From Acidobacteriaceae bacterium (GTDB lineage: Bacteria > Acidobacteriota > Terriglobia > Bryobacterales > Bryobacteraceae), in NCBI GenBank assembly GCA_019244055.1, contig JAFATG010000179.1:1-56111 (forward strand): a stretch of DNA of 56,111 bases, in the 5' to 3' direction. The position numbers and the translations under genes were made by a program. Positions 1 to 9,241 of this stretch are shown here, one piece after another; the first letter of the stretch is position 1; the number at the start of each line of letters is the position of its first letter. Below the pieces are notes generated by a model. The model saw nothing but the letters and a program-made list of their open reading frames with translations, was not told the DNA's origin and did not search any database.

Positions 1-199
1 TGCCATTCCCGCGATCTCGGAACCAGCGGCCACCCGGCCATTGCTCTAGAATCATCTGCAGCGACTCGCCCTGCGGGTTGACGAAACCTTCGCCGAGTCG
101 ATACAGCACACTGCGAAAAACGCTACCGATATCCGCCTGAATCTCGATGCTCTGGGTTGTATCCAGGGTTAGCTCTTCCACTGTCACCGGGTCCAGCAT
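1..199 (-). CDS. SRPBCC (START-like/AHSA1) protein, N-terminal part only
   Basis: The gene reads leftwards off the window edge, so only about the first 66 residues are seen. The motif series IEIQADIGSVFRSVLYRLGE, then a Leu-Glu-Gln-Trp-Pro-Gly-Gly-Arg-Trp-Phe-Arg-Asp stretch, matches the first strand and helix of AHSA1-type START-like proteins, which bind hydrophobic ligands and are often encoded beside ArsR-type repressors. The ATG at 199 sits only one base after an AGGAG motif, which is too close for a normal ribosome site. The GTG four codons in is therefore an alternative start. Tandem 16-bp repeats lie directly upstream. The partner regulator and the C-terminus are outside the window. 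The family is fairly sure; the role is not known. Confidence 0.7.
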   Translation of the reverse strand, partial: MLDPVTVEELTLDTTQSIEIQADIGSVFRSVLYRLGEGFVNPQGESLQMILEQWPGGRWFRDRGNG

Positions 200-204
200 C
201 TCCT

Positions 205-240
205 ACGTGACTCAATAGTAACGTGACTTAGTGGTAACGT
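205..240. repeat. Two tandem 16-bp repeats plus a partial third, probable operator
   Basis: ACGTGACTCAATAGTA (205-220) is followed without a gap by ACGTGACTTAGTGGTA (221-236), and then by a third ACGT. The first eight bases are identical in both units. The array lies just upstream of the leftward SRPBCC gene, so it is placed to act as a repressor or activator site for it. Which protein binds is unknown; an ArsR-type neighbour is common for this family but is not in view. Confidence 0.45.
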
Positions 241-448
241 CAAGCGATTTTTTCGATAGGATTTGCGCGCCGGTTTTGGCGAGGAGTATACAGCCCACCC
301 GGGCCCGTTGCGTCATCGGCCGCTCCAAACGCGCCTTGGAGCGTGACCGCGAGGCTGATCGGCGAGTCAAACGAAGCCTATAAAGCTGATAACAGGGCTA
401 GTGATGTATCGAGGTAGCGTCGGGAGATATGGCGGTGACCCGGGGATG

Positions 449-949
449 TTATTTGGCGGCTGGGATCCGCAAATTATGGATCGAGACGCCGGTAAAGACA
501 GCCGCTTGCGCAAAGTTGCCGATTGCGAACGCCGACTTCAGATTTTCGTGCTTGCGGAATAGAATCTCCGGGACGATCACGCCTGCTGTCACAGCCGCCT
601 TGATGCTGAGGCCTCTTGCGCCGAAAGTTCCGTCCGAAGAAGCTAAAAACCCATTGGCCTCACGCTTGCCCCAGGAACTGCCTGCATCCAGGCTGGTCGA
701 GCCGACCAAAGCGAGCATGCTGGCAATCCAAATGCGATTCATCCTCCTCTCGTGTTTGTCTTCCACGTGAGCGATGTCGGCTTTCGGAAGAATCGCGGAA
801 CTGCCAGTGGAGGAAAAACTCGCCGGCGGTACCACAACCTCGGGCGCAACGGCAATTTGGCCGGGCGTGGGGACCGACTGACCGAAGATAGCTCCCGAAA
901 ACGAAAACACCAGGGCTGCGGCCGCCGCGCCCAAGAAAAGGAATCTCAT
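449..949 (-). CDS. Secreted or membrane-associated hypothetical protein
   Basis: This 166-residue product starts with a clear signal peptide (positively charged MR, a hydrophobic core to about residue 22, then a Gln/Ser-rich mature start). A GGAGG ribosome site lies eight bases before the ATG. The mature part has a stretch HERRMNRIWIASMLALVGST (about residues 65-85) and two more Ala/Gly/Val-rich hydrophobic segments near residues 110-155 that could be membrane helices. I do not recognise a named family. It stands alone, divergent from the BamE-like gene to its right. The good start signals support a real gene; function is unknown. Confidence 0.65.
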   Translation of the reverse strand: MRFLFLGAAAAALVFSFSGAIFGQSVPTPGQIAVAPEVVVPPASFSSTGSSAILPKADIAHVEDKHERRMNRIWIASMLALVGSTSLDAGSSWGKREANGFLASSDGTFGARGLSIKAAVTAGVIVPEILFRKHENLKSAFAIGNFAQAAVFTGVSIHNLRIPAAK

Positions 950-1162
950 GCTGATTGCCTCCGATTCGCGATTGCGATCACTACTCTCATCGGAGGAAAA
1001 GCGGCCGGACCTTAGAGGCGACGCGTGCCATGGACTGCGTCAGCAAACGGTACGAAACAGGCGGCTCAGGCTGCTTACGGCGTGCTACAATCGCCACAGC
1101 CTTCCGTCTCGTCGGAGAGGAAAGGACTTTGAATTGCTGCTGAACTGAGGAGGAGTTCCGGT

Positions 1163-1630
1163 ATGCGAGGGATCGAGGCGCTGTTACTCGCCGCGTTTTT
1201 AGGACTGGTCGGACTGGGAATCTGGAATGGCCGTCAGTGGTTCCCGCAGTGGAATGGCGCAAGCAGCATCCGCGCGAATCCCGCAGCAGCAAATCAAGTA
1301 GCCGGCGAATTCGCGAAACTAGCGGCGAAGCCAAACACTACCGCAAAACACAGGTTCGGCCACATCGCGGATCCCAATTTCCCCGTCTTGAAAACGGAAG
1401 TAGACATCGCGGCCTGGCACCCGGCATTCCCGACCGTGGCGGATCTCCCCGTCGGCGTTTCCGCAACTCAGATCCGTACGAAATACGGCGAGCCGACAGC
1501 GCGCATAACAGGTCTGCAAACCGGTCATCTGGTCGAACAGTATTACTACTTCAACCCCGACCGGACGCGGCTCACCGTTGCCAAATTGGACGGCGGAGTC
1601 CTGGTCTCGGCGCAAAGCGTTTCGCGCTAA
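1163..1630 (+). CDS. Membrane-anchored protein with BamE/SmpA-like C-terminal domain
   Basis: The 155-residue product has one N-terminal membrane segment (about residues 6-22) and a linker. It then has a compact domain from about residue 95 in which 'PVGVSATQIRTKYGEPTAR' is followed by a Tyr-Tyr-Tyr-Phe strand and a second strand. This is the look of the SmpA/OmlA (BamE) fold: a helix containing G-x-S-x-x-x-V-x-x-x-Y-G-x-P followed by beta strands. A GAGGAGG ribosome site precedes the ATG by about eight bases. It is not a lipoprotein by sequence (no lipobox Cys), so a classical BamE role is unlikely. The domain assignment is by motif only. Confidence 0.6.
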   Translation: MRGIEALLLAAFLGLVGLGIWNGRQWFPQWNGASSIRANPAAANQVAGEFAKLAAKPNTTAKHRFGHIADPNFPVLKTEVDIAAWHPAFPTVADLPVGVSATQIRTKYGEPTARITGLQTGHLVEQYYYFNPDRTRLTVAKLDGGVLVSAQSVSR

Positions 1631-1739
1631 CTTTCACTCTCCTTCGCATCGCAGTAAACAAGTAAATAACGGGCGAGGTGAGACGAAGTCTGCCTCGGAA
1701 AAACGTTTCTACTGAAAGAATTCAAACGAGTCCCAGTAC

Positions 1740-1781
1740 GGTACGCGGTTTGCGGCTCCGTACCATTCCCGCCGAACGGGA
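1740..1781 (+). other. Two small stem-loops in the leader of the DUF5658 gene
   Basis: GGTACG (1740-1745) pairs with CGTACC (1759-1764), and TCCCG (1767-1771) pairs with CGGGA (1777-1781). Both lie 35-75 bases before the next start codon. Neither is followed by a T-run, so they are not clear terminators. They may be an operator or a leader structure. Confidence 0.3.
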
Positions 1782-1815
1782 GTTTCGTGGATTCGTGTCC
1801 AATTGTTGAGGGCCG

Positions 1816-2157
1816 ATGCACACACAAGCGGAAATCACAAACGAAAAAGTTCTGGCAGAAGCCGCATTATGCCCAAGCAGAACTATAGGAATGGCGGCCA
1901 TTCTTTTTATTGGCTTGCAGTGCCTGGACCTGATCACGACCCTCGCTGTTTTTTCGCGTGGCGGCGTCGAGCTGAATCCCGTAGTCCGGAGCATGATGCC
2001 ATGGACCGGTCAGTTATTTGCACTGATCCTGAGCAAGTTGGCGGTCGTATCAGTGATCTTACTGATCAACCGCCGAAAGCGCGTTCTACGATTTGGGAAC
2101 GTCTTATATACCGCGATAGTCGCTTGGAATACCTGGGTGTTTTTCGCGCTCAAGTAA
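1816..2157 (+). CDS. DUF5658-like small integral membrane protein
   Basis: The 113-residue protein has a short soluble N-terminus and then three to four hydrophobic helices. The first helix carries LQCLDLITTL and is followed by a Gly-Val-Glu-Leu-Asn-Pro motif. This L-x-x-L-D-x-x-T-T ... G-x-x-E-x-N-P arrangement is typical of the DUF5658 family, whose function is not known. The ATG follows a GAGGG motif. The gene is convergent with a small membrane gene on the other strand. The family call is good; no role can be given. Confidence 0.7.
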   Translation: MHTQAEITNEKVLAEAALCPSRTIGMAAILFIGLQCLDLITTLAVFSRGGVELNPVVRSMMPWTGQLFALILSKLAVVSVILLINRRKRVLRFGNVLYTAIVAWNTWVFFALK

Positions 2158-2181
2158 GCACGAAGCGACCCAGCCGGCAGC

Positions 2182-2493
2182 CTATTGCCCGGCGGGTTTC
2201 CACTCCAGGGCGTTCCCCTTTGATGGTGCGGATGCCTTGACGAGCTTGCCCAGACACCTTTCATTCTCGATTTCGAGCTCGGCCTCTTGTTGAATACGAC
2301 GATATTCGAGATATCCCACGTCGACGGCGCGCACGAGGGCCCAAAAGAACCGCATCGCCTTGTAGAGCTGCAGAATAATCCATTGTCCGGACGAGCGGCG
2401 CTCCTTCACCGTACGCCGGTTCACAAGTAGAATGATCAGCCCTGCCGCCAGAGCAATCCCTAGCGTCGTCCAGCGCGAAATCTCTTCCTGCAT
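2182..2493 (-). CDS. Small single-pass membrane protein, unknown function
   Basis: The product is 103 residues. It has one membrane helix near residues 10-25 (TLGIALAAGLIILLVNRRTV), then a basic cytoplasmic part with an amphipathic segment around residues 38-60 and a Glu-rich helix (QQEAELEIENERCLGKL). An AAGGAGG ribosome site lies about eight bases before the ATG, which argues that it is a real gene. No family was recognised. It runs away from the sigma-54 regulator gene on its right. Confidence 0.6.
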   Translation of the reverse strand: MQEEISRWTTLGIALAAGLIILLVNRRTVKERRSSGQWIILQLYKAMRFFWALVRAVDVGYLEYRRIQQEAELEIENERCLGKLVKASAPSKGNALEWKPAGQ

Positions 2494-2637
2494 GATGTTT
2501 CCTCCTTCAACGGGCCTGTGGACCCCGTGTTTTCTCTACAGTAGAGAAAGGCTGCGGAAGAAACCATTCTCTAACCCGGCAGATACGGTTCGGTTTTACG
2601 GTTGTTTCAGAGCGGTACCCGTATGCCCACTCCGCTC

Positions 2638-2656
2638 AAGGGCCCAAAAAATGCTC
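2638..2656 (+). promoter_or_regulatory. Possible sigma-54 (-24/-12) promoter
   Basis: AGGGCCC followed by an A-run and ATGCT gives a GG dinucleotide (2641-2642) separated by exactly ten bases from a GC dinucleotide (2653-2654). That is the defining spacing of -24/-12 elements. The flanking match to TGGCAC and TTGCA is only partial. It lies about 120 bases before the enhancer-binding protein gene, so autoregulation is possible. The call is weak. Confidence 0.3.
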
Positions 2657-2775
2657 GACTTCTACCGAAGAACATACTAGGATACTCCTTTGGCCCTTAG
2701 TACTAGTTGCACTTGATTGAAGGGGTCGTAGCAGCTATTCTCGAATCTCCAGAACGAAATCCCAGACTGAGAAAG

Positions 2776-4191
<1,416 letters not shown>

Positions 4192-4394
4192 GATGAGCCT
4201 TTCTTAACGCAGCGCGGGCGAAATCTCCGCGAATTTCTTCGCGACACTTACTGTTTCAGATCATGTGGAGGCAGGAGTGGAGCAAAATAAACAGCAGAAA
4301 CGCAATCAGCGCCAGAAGCAAGAGCCTTTCGCCCACGTATAGGTATTCTCTCTGAATACTGACCCCATATCCTTACTGAGCCAATTGCGCGGCC

Positions 4395-4434
4395 TGTAAA
4401 CTTTCGGCGCTGGCACTGTAAACGGAAGTTTACA
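4395..4434. promoter_or_regulatory. Palindromic operator-like element with an extra half-site
   Basis: TGTAAAC (4417-4423) and GTTTACA (4428-4434) form a perfect inverted repeat with a four-base centre. A third copy, TGTAAACTT (4395-4403), lies 22 bases upstream and is the exact reverse complement of AAGTTTACA at 4426-4434. The cluster ends about 36 bases before the start of the membrane protein gene at 4471. It looks like a dimer site plus an accessory half-site. The binding protein is unknown. The rest of 4192-4470 shows no gene. Confidence 0.55.
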
Positions 4435-4470
4435 AGCAGGGCCGAGCGTGGAAGTCTAACTCATTGAGTC

Positions 4471-6030
4471 ATGTGGCTGGTTCTTTGGCCGTCCGAGTGC
4501 GATTGTCGCGGCGTGCCCGTGTCGTCCGAAGCCCCAGTGATACTGGAACAGCAGAAGACGCCTTCGACGATTGGCGGCCGGTTAGGAAGTATCTTCTCGC
4601 GTCCGGCCGCCCGTGTTGCGCTCCTGATCATGTTGACCGTAATGGGGATGCGTTTGCGCCTCAGCGCGGCCGACACGTGGTGGGATCTGAAGACCGGCGA
4701 GATCATCTGGAACACGCACTCGGTCCCGACCGTCGATTTGTTTTCGTTTACCACGAATCGACACTTTTGCGTTCCCCATGAGTGGCTGGCGCAATGGACA
4801 ATCTACGCGGCCTATCATTTCGGAGGTTATACCGGAATGATGCTGTGGCTTTTCGTGTTCGCCTCCCTGCTGTCGATCGCCGGCTACGCTCTGTGCTGGT
4901 TGTGGTCGGGAAGCAGCAGATTTGCGTTTCTTGGCGCTCTAGGGATCTGGTTCTTTGCGACCATCGGATTCAGCATCCGGGCGCAGTTGATCGGTTACTT
5001 GTTCCTCGTTTGCGAGCTGCTGATCCTATGCCTCGGCCGCGCCCGCAATCGCAAGTGGTTTCTGCTGTTGCCGCCGCTCTTCGTGACCTGGGTAAACTGC
5101 CATGGATCCTTCCTGTTAGGCCTTACCGTCGTTGGAGCTGTGCTGGCATGCTCTTTTCTCGAGTTTCATGCGGGTTTGCTTGTTTCGCATCGCTGGCCTA
5201 CTTGGCAGCGAAATATGCTGGCAACGGCGTTCGTGCTGTCGATTGGGGCACTGTTTGTCAATCCCGTCGGGCTGAGACAAATAACTTACCCGATTGACGT
5301 GATGTTCTCACTTCCCCTGAACACTCACATGATATCGGAGTGGCCACCGGCGTCCTTCGACGATCCCCGCGCCTGGGGTTTGCTGGCTGTGACTGGATCG
5401 ATCTTGTTCGTCCCGCTGCTCAGGCGTGTCGAACTCACTCTCGAAGAGCTTGTCCTTGTGGGACTGGGATTCGAGGTGGCTGTCCAGCACGCGCGCATGC
5501 TAATTGTTTTCGGAATTCTCGCGGTGCCGGTGCTCTGCCGCCTGGTCACTACCTCTTGGATTCGGTACAAGCCAAGCCGCGATCGGGTTCTGCTCAATGC
5601 AGTTGTTATCACCCTCGCTTTGTGGGGCATGGTTCAGCAGTTTCCAAGTTCCCGCGCGCTTACAGAGCAGGTGAACAAAGCAAACCCAGTGAAGGCGCTG
5701 AATTTCATCCGGCACGCTGGCATTTCCGGCAGAATGCTGAACGACTACAACTATGGAGGATACCTGATCTGGGCGGCTCCGGAACGCAAGGTCTTCGTGG
5801 ACGGGCGCGGAGATGTCTATGAGTGGACTGGTGTGCTAGGGGACTATTTCAGATGGAGCCAACTGCAAGAAGATCCCAAAGCTCTTCTAAACAAGTACCG
5901 AATTGATTACTGCCTGCTGTCCCGTGAGATGCCGATTTCGCGCGTGATGCAATTGTTGCCGGGCTGGAGAGAGGTTTACTCGGACCGGTCCTCCGTAGTT
6001 TTTGTTAGGTCAAATGGGTCGCGCCCATGA
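4471..6030 (+). CDS. Multi-pass membrane protein, GT-C glycosyltransferase-like, copy 1
   Basis: The product is 519 residues with about ten predicted membrane helices. After the first helix comes a loop with D-T-W-W-D-L-K-T-G-E and then V-D-L-F-S-F-T and H-E-W-L. A later segment has TWVNCHGSFLLGL, and the soluble C-terminus carries NDYNYGGYLIWAAPERKVFV followed by a D-G-R-G-D motif. The acidic residue in the first outer loop and the overall topology are like GT-C transferases using polyprenyl-linked sugars, but no named family could be confirmed. It is a paralogue of the gene at 6229-7803, which faces it. The ATG lacks a clear ribosome site; GTG at 4519 is another possible start. Confidence 0.7.
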   Translation: MWLVLWPSECDCRGVPVSSEAPVILEQQKTPSTIGGRLGSIFSRPAARVALLIMLTVMGMRLRLSAADTWWDLKTGEIIWNTHSVPTVDLFSFTTNRHFCVPHEWLAQWTIYAAYHFGGYTGMMLWLFVFASLLSIAGYALCWLWSGSSRFAFLGALGIWFFATIGFSIRAQLIGYLFLVCELLILCLGRARNRKWFLLLPPLFVTWVNCHGSFLLGLTVVGAVLACSFLEFHAGLLVSHRWPTWQRNMLATAFVLSIGALFVNPVGLRQITYPIDVMFSLPLNTHMISEWPPASFDDPRAWGLLAVTGSILFVPLLRRVELTLEELVLVGLGFEVAVQHARMLIVFGILAVPVLCRLVTTSWIRYKPSRDRVLLNAVVITLALWGMVQQFPSSRALTEQVNKANPVKALNFIRHAGISGRMLNDYNYGGYLIWAAPERKVFVDGRGDVYEWTGVLGDYFRWSQLQEDPKALLNKYRIDYCLLSREMPISRVMQLLPGWREVYSDRSSVVFVRSNGSRP

Positions 6031-6228
6031 CTCCGCAGCTTTTTTGAATCAGGACGGCAGTGTAGCGGCGATCACCCATATTGTGAATCGAAATTCGAAC
6101 ACATGCTGGGCAGGTCCCAAGATAATCGAGTTTTGCCGCGCCGTAAGGTTGCACCGTAAGATGGGGCTCTCACGTTCACGCTCTGGACGGCAGCCGAGAG
6201 ACTGAGAACCCGTTTTGCGCTTGCTCCG

Positions 6229-7803
6229 TCATGGGCCTTCTGTTCCTTTTCGCCGGTATATCGCGGCTTGCCCATCACTGTACAGGCGCTCCCATTGCGG
6301 GCTTTTCGAGAGGAAGTAGGAAAGGCCTGTATTCACTGGATAAACCACGTATGAGATGCGGTAGCGGTTCAATATCTCCTGTGAGTTGCCCAGAGTGGCC
6401 ACCCGCAGATAGTCCTTGAGAACACCTCTGTATTCGAAAATGTCCGTACGGCTGTCAATGAAAGTCGGGATGTGAGGCAAAGTCCACTCCAGATACCCTC
6501 CCCATTCGTACTGATTGAACATGTTCCCCCGCTGTGGGTGAGCGCGCAAATATTGGACAGCACGGGTCGGGAAGGATCGACTGATCTGGGAATCGAGCAT
6601 TTGCGCGGATGGGAAGTTGAGTATACAGATGCCCACGATAATCGCTAAGAGGGCTGAGTTCAGCGATCGCCGCTCGCGCTCGGGATGATGGGAACTGATG
6701 CGGCCCAACTGTGGGGCCAATATGGGCGGCAGCACGATTCCGGCCAGCAGGAGAAAGCGGATGTGGGTGACGCCGCAATACAGCGTGAATATTGTGAGCA
6801 ATGCATCATCGATCCGCCATCGGCGGCGGCCGGTCAAAGCCATAACAAAGATTGCAGCCAGTACCGTCGCCACCACTTTCCCGCGGAGATCGTTGAAGTC
6901 CACGGACGCCCACTCGTCAACGTTTCCGACGTTGAGCTTCTGACGGAACGCCATGTCGAATGGATAAAGTAATAGCCGGTAACCAAATGGGTTTATTAAT
7001 AAAGCCGCGACCGAAGTAACGCCAGTCAGGACCAACTTTCTCAATTCGAGACTCGACCAGCGGGCAGCCGCAAGGCGTCCGATGTCCCGGGGCACCAAGC
7101 CGGCGCCAACAACTATGGCGTAGATAGCCAACCCGAGAAGCCAGCTTCCGTGACAGTTGATCCAAATGCAGAACAGGACCGGGATGAGCCACAAAGGGCC
7201 GTTTTTCGCCGATCGGAAGCGTAACAAAATGGCGTAAATTCCTACAAAGCACAACCAGCCAAAGTTTTGTGATCTGGGCGTGAATCCCACCATTGCCAGC
7301 AGAGCCCCGAAAGCTGTCGCAATCGCCGCCACCAAAGGGTCTCCGGACTTATTCAAGGAGAGCGAGAAGACAATCCCCATGAGAACGGCTACAGCAGTTG
7401 TGAAAACGAGGAAGATACCGGTCAGTCCCAGTGTGCTGAATGCGCCGTAGTAGAAAATTTCCGACAGCCATTCGTGGTTTATCCAGGGCGAACCGGCTGC
7501 AGTGAACGAATACGCATCGACGTTCGGGAACCGCAAATGCCCAAGGAGGTACTGGGCGTTTCGCAGATGCCACCAAATATCCGGGTCCGCGATATTATCC
7601 TTACAGCTCCAGTAAACTCTCGCAAAGAGGAGGGCTAGGAGTACTGCCTGGAAAGAAGAAAGGCTGCGGCCGAGCCGCTTGAGGAGCGCCGGGAATTGCC
7701 TCGGCGGTCGAAGAACGCTCTCGACTGGAGTGTCAGAAACGGGCAGAATTGTTTGAGGCGTTTCATTTCCGACTGAGCACGCTAATGGCGGCAACGGTGT
7801 CAT
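6229..7803 (-). CDS. Multi-pass membrane protein, GT-C glycosyltransferase-like, copy 2
   Basis: I place the start at the ATG at 7803 (524 residues), because an AAAGGAGG ribosome site lies about eight bases upstream. The longer frame to 7860 has no such signal. The protein shares with its paralogue at 4471 the motifs D-P-D-I-W-W-H-L-R, D-A-Y-S-F-T, H-E-W-L, WINCHGSWLLGL and INPFGYRLLLYPFD, and a C-terminal part with NQYEWGGYLEW and D-S-R-T-D-I-F-E-Y. About ten to twelve membrane helices are expected. The two genes converge with about 200 bases between them. A role in moving sugars from lipid carriers to the envelope is inference from topology. Confidence 0.7.
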   Translation of the reverse strand: MTPLPPLACSVGNETPQTILPVSDTPVESVLRPPRQFPALLKRLGRSLSSFQAVLLALLFARVYWSCKDNIADPDIWWHLRNAQYLLGHLRFPNVDAYSFTAAGSPWINHEWLSEIFYYGAFSTLGLTGIFLVFTTAVAVLMGIVFSLSLNKSGDPLVAAIATAFGALLAMVGFTPRSQNFGWLCFVGIYAILLRFRSAKNGPLWLIPVLFCIWINCHGSWLLGLAIYAIVVGAGLVPRDIGRLAAARWSSLELRKLVLTGVTSVAALLINPFGYRLLLYPFDMAFRQKLNVGNVDEWASVDFNDLRGKVVATVLAAIFVMALTGRRRWRIDDALLTIFTLYCGVTHIRFLLLAGIVLPPILAPQLGRISSHHPERERRSLNSALLAIIVGICILNFPSAQMLDSQISRSFPTRAVQYLRAHPQRGNMFNQYEWGGYLEWTLPHIPTFIDSRTDIFEYRGVLKDYLRVATLGNSQEILNRYRISYVVYPVNTGLSYFLSKSPQWERLYSDGQAAIYRRKGTEGP

Positions 7804-7913
7804 AAGCCTAACCTCCTTTTTTAGCAATCCGACCCCCAATCCTGGAATTTGCCTCGGCAAATCTGTGGTTGTAGGCTTGATTCTCGCCCCCAGGAGACTT
7901 CTACAATGGTCCG

Positions 7914-8834
7914 ATGCCAGCGTCCGAGGACCTTCCGTATATCTCCGATCGGGACGTGGAGAGCGTCTTAACGATTGATGAATTGATGCCTGTCATGCGA
8001 GAGGCGTTGATCGAATTCTCCGCGGGCCGAGTACAGCAACCCGTTCGCAGTGTTCTTACAACGGATCAACCGATTGGTTGGTTCGGGTTGATGCCGGCGG
8101 TCTACAAAGATGTGCTCGGAGCCAAACTGGTCACGGTGTTTCCAGAGAACGTCAAGTTAGGCGTGCATACACACCAAGCTGTGATTCAGGTCTTTCGGGC
8201 GACAACGGGCGAACCGTTGGCGACGATCGATGGCCGTGTAATTACTGCCTGGCGGACGGCGGCAGTGTCCGCCTTAGCAACCCAGGAGCTCGCCCGCCCA
8301 GATGGCCGAACTCTCGCGATTCTCGGCAGCGGGGTACAAGCACGGACGCACTTTCACGCGCTCCGGAGAGTGCGAGGCTTCGAAGAGGTCCGAATCTGGA
8401 GCCGCAATTCTCAACATGCCGCTGCGTGCGCGGACGAACTCGGTGGTAAGGCGGTCTCCAGCGCGGAACAGGCGGTCCGGGATGCGGATGTGATTGTGAC
8501 TGCGACCGGTTCTCGTGACCCAATCTTGCGTGGCGCGTGGTTGAAGGACGATGCTCACGTCAATGCGATCGGGTCTGTGGGCTTGCAGCGCGAACTGGAT
8601 GTTGAGGCTATGAAACGGGCTGTCGCTGTGTTGGTTGAATCGCGCGAATCCGCGATGAGGGAATCGGCCGAAATCGTTCAGTCAGGAGCGGCGATTTATG
8701 CTGAGCTGGGCGAAATCTTTGCCGGGTCAAAGCCGAAGCCGGGGCGGGGAATTACGGTTTACAAATCGCTGGGAGTTGCGGTTGAGGATATCGCGGCTGC
8801 TCGATTCGTTTATATGAAGCTCGACCGGAGCTAG
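7914..8834 (+). CDS. Ornithine cyclodeaminase / mu-crystallin family protein
   Basis: The 306-residue protein fits the usual length of the family. It opens with a substrate-side segment (YISDRDVESVLTIDELMPVM), has RSVLTTDQPIGWFGLMPA, and then a Rossmann core with the dinucleotide motif ILGSGVQARTHFHAL near residues 132-148. It continues with VIVTATGSRDPIL and GSVGLQRELD. Members are NAD(P)H-dependent reductases or deaminases acting on ornithine, lysine, alanine or imino acids, and the exact substrate cannot be told from sequence. It stands alone, with its stop overlapping the convergent gene at 8831 by four bases. Confidence 0.88.
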   Translation: MPASEDLPYISDRDVESVLTIDELMPVMREALIEFSAGRVQQPVRSVLTTDQPIGWFGLMPAVYKDVLGAKLVTVFPENVKLGVHTHQAVIQVFRATTGEPLATIDGRVITAWRTAAVSALATQELARPDGRTLAILGSGVQARTHFHALRRVRGFEEVRIWSRNSQHAAACADELGGKAVSSAEQAVRDADVIVTATGSRDPILRGAWLKDDAHVNAIGSVGLQRELDVEAMKRAVAVLVESRESAMRESAEIVQSGAAIYAELGEIFAGSKPKPGRGITVYKSLGVAVEDIAAARFVYMKLDRS

Positions 8835-9241
8835 TCGAGAGATTCGGGTTCGATCGCGGCTTTTTCGCCTGCCGCGCGCTTCTCCCAATACTTCCGAACC
8901 CACGCCTCCCAACTCTTTCCGGCGGCGGTATCGCGGCCGCTAAACACGAGCGAGGCAACTTCGGAATAGGGAATGCTCACACGAGGATCGCCATTGCTTG
9001 GAAGAATGCGCACCAGCGAATCGTCCAGACTTTTTCCCGAGCGGCGGTCGTAGAGATAACCCGCGATTACCGTACCGTCTCGACGATTAATGGTTACGTC
9101 GCCGCGGTAGTCGAAGGCTTTTTCCAAGGCTTCACGGATCTCGTCCTCGGAGGCCAAGGGCGGAATCCAGCCCTGCAACTGCTCATGCGCGAAGCCGGGT
9201 ACTATCTCGAGATCATCCGGACGCAGCGCTTGCTCGCTCAT
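8831..9241 (-). CDS. Conserved hypothetical protein translationally coupled to hpnH
   Basis: The 136-residue product is soluble and acidic, with no signal peptide. It has a beta-rich middle (DVTINRRDGTVIAGYLYDRR ... VRILPSNGDPRVSIPYSEVASLVFSG) and a C-terminal helix rich in Lys, Glu and Trp (KSWEAWVRKYWEKRAAGEKA). Its ATG overlaps the stop codon of the hpnH gene in an ATGA junction, so the two are almost surely co-translated. I do not recognise the family. The coupling suggests a role linked to hopanoid side-chain formation, but that is inference only. Confidence 0.65.
   Translation of the reverse strand: MSEQALRPDDLEIVPGFAHEQLQGWIPPLASEDEIREALEKAFDYRGDVTINRRDGTVIAGYLYDRRSGKSLDDSLVRILPSNGDPRVSIPYSEVASLVFSGRDTAAGKSWEAWVRKYWEKRAAGEKAAIEPESLD

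Noticed and set aside
7968-7978. TTAACGATTGA, a 9 of 11 match to the operator motif
   Set aside because: It lies inside the ornithine-cyclodeaminase-family coding region with no partner site, so it is probably chance.
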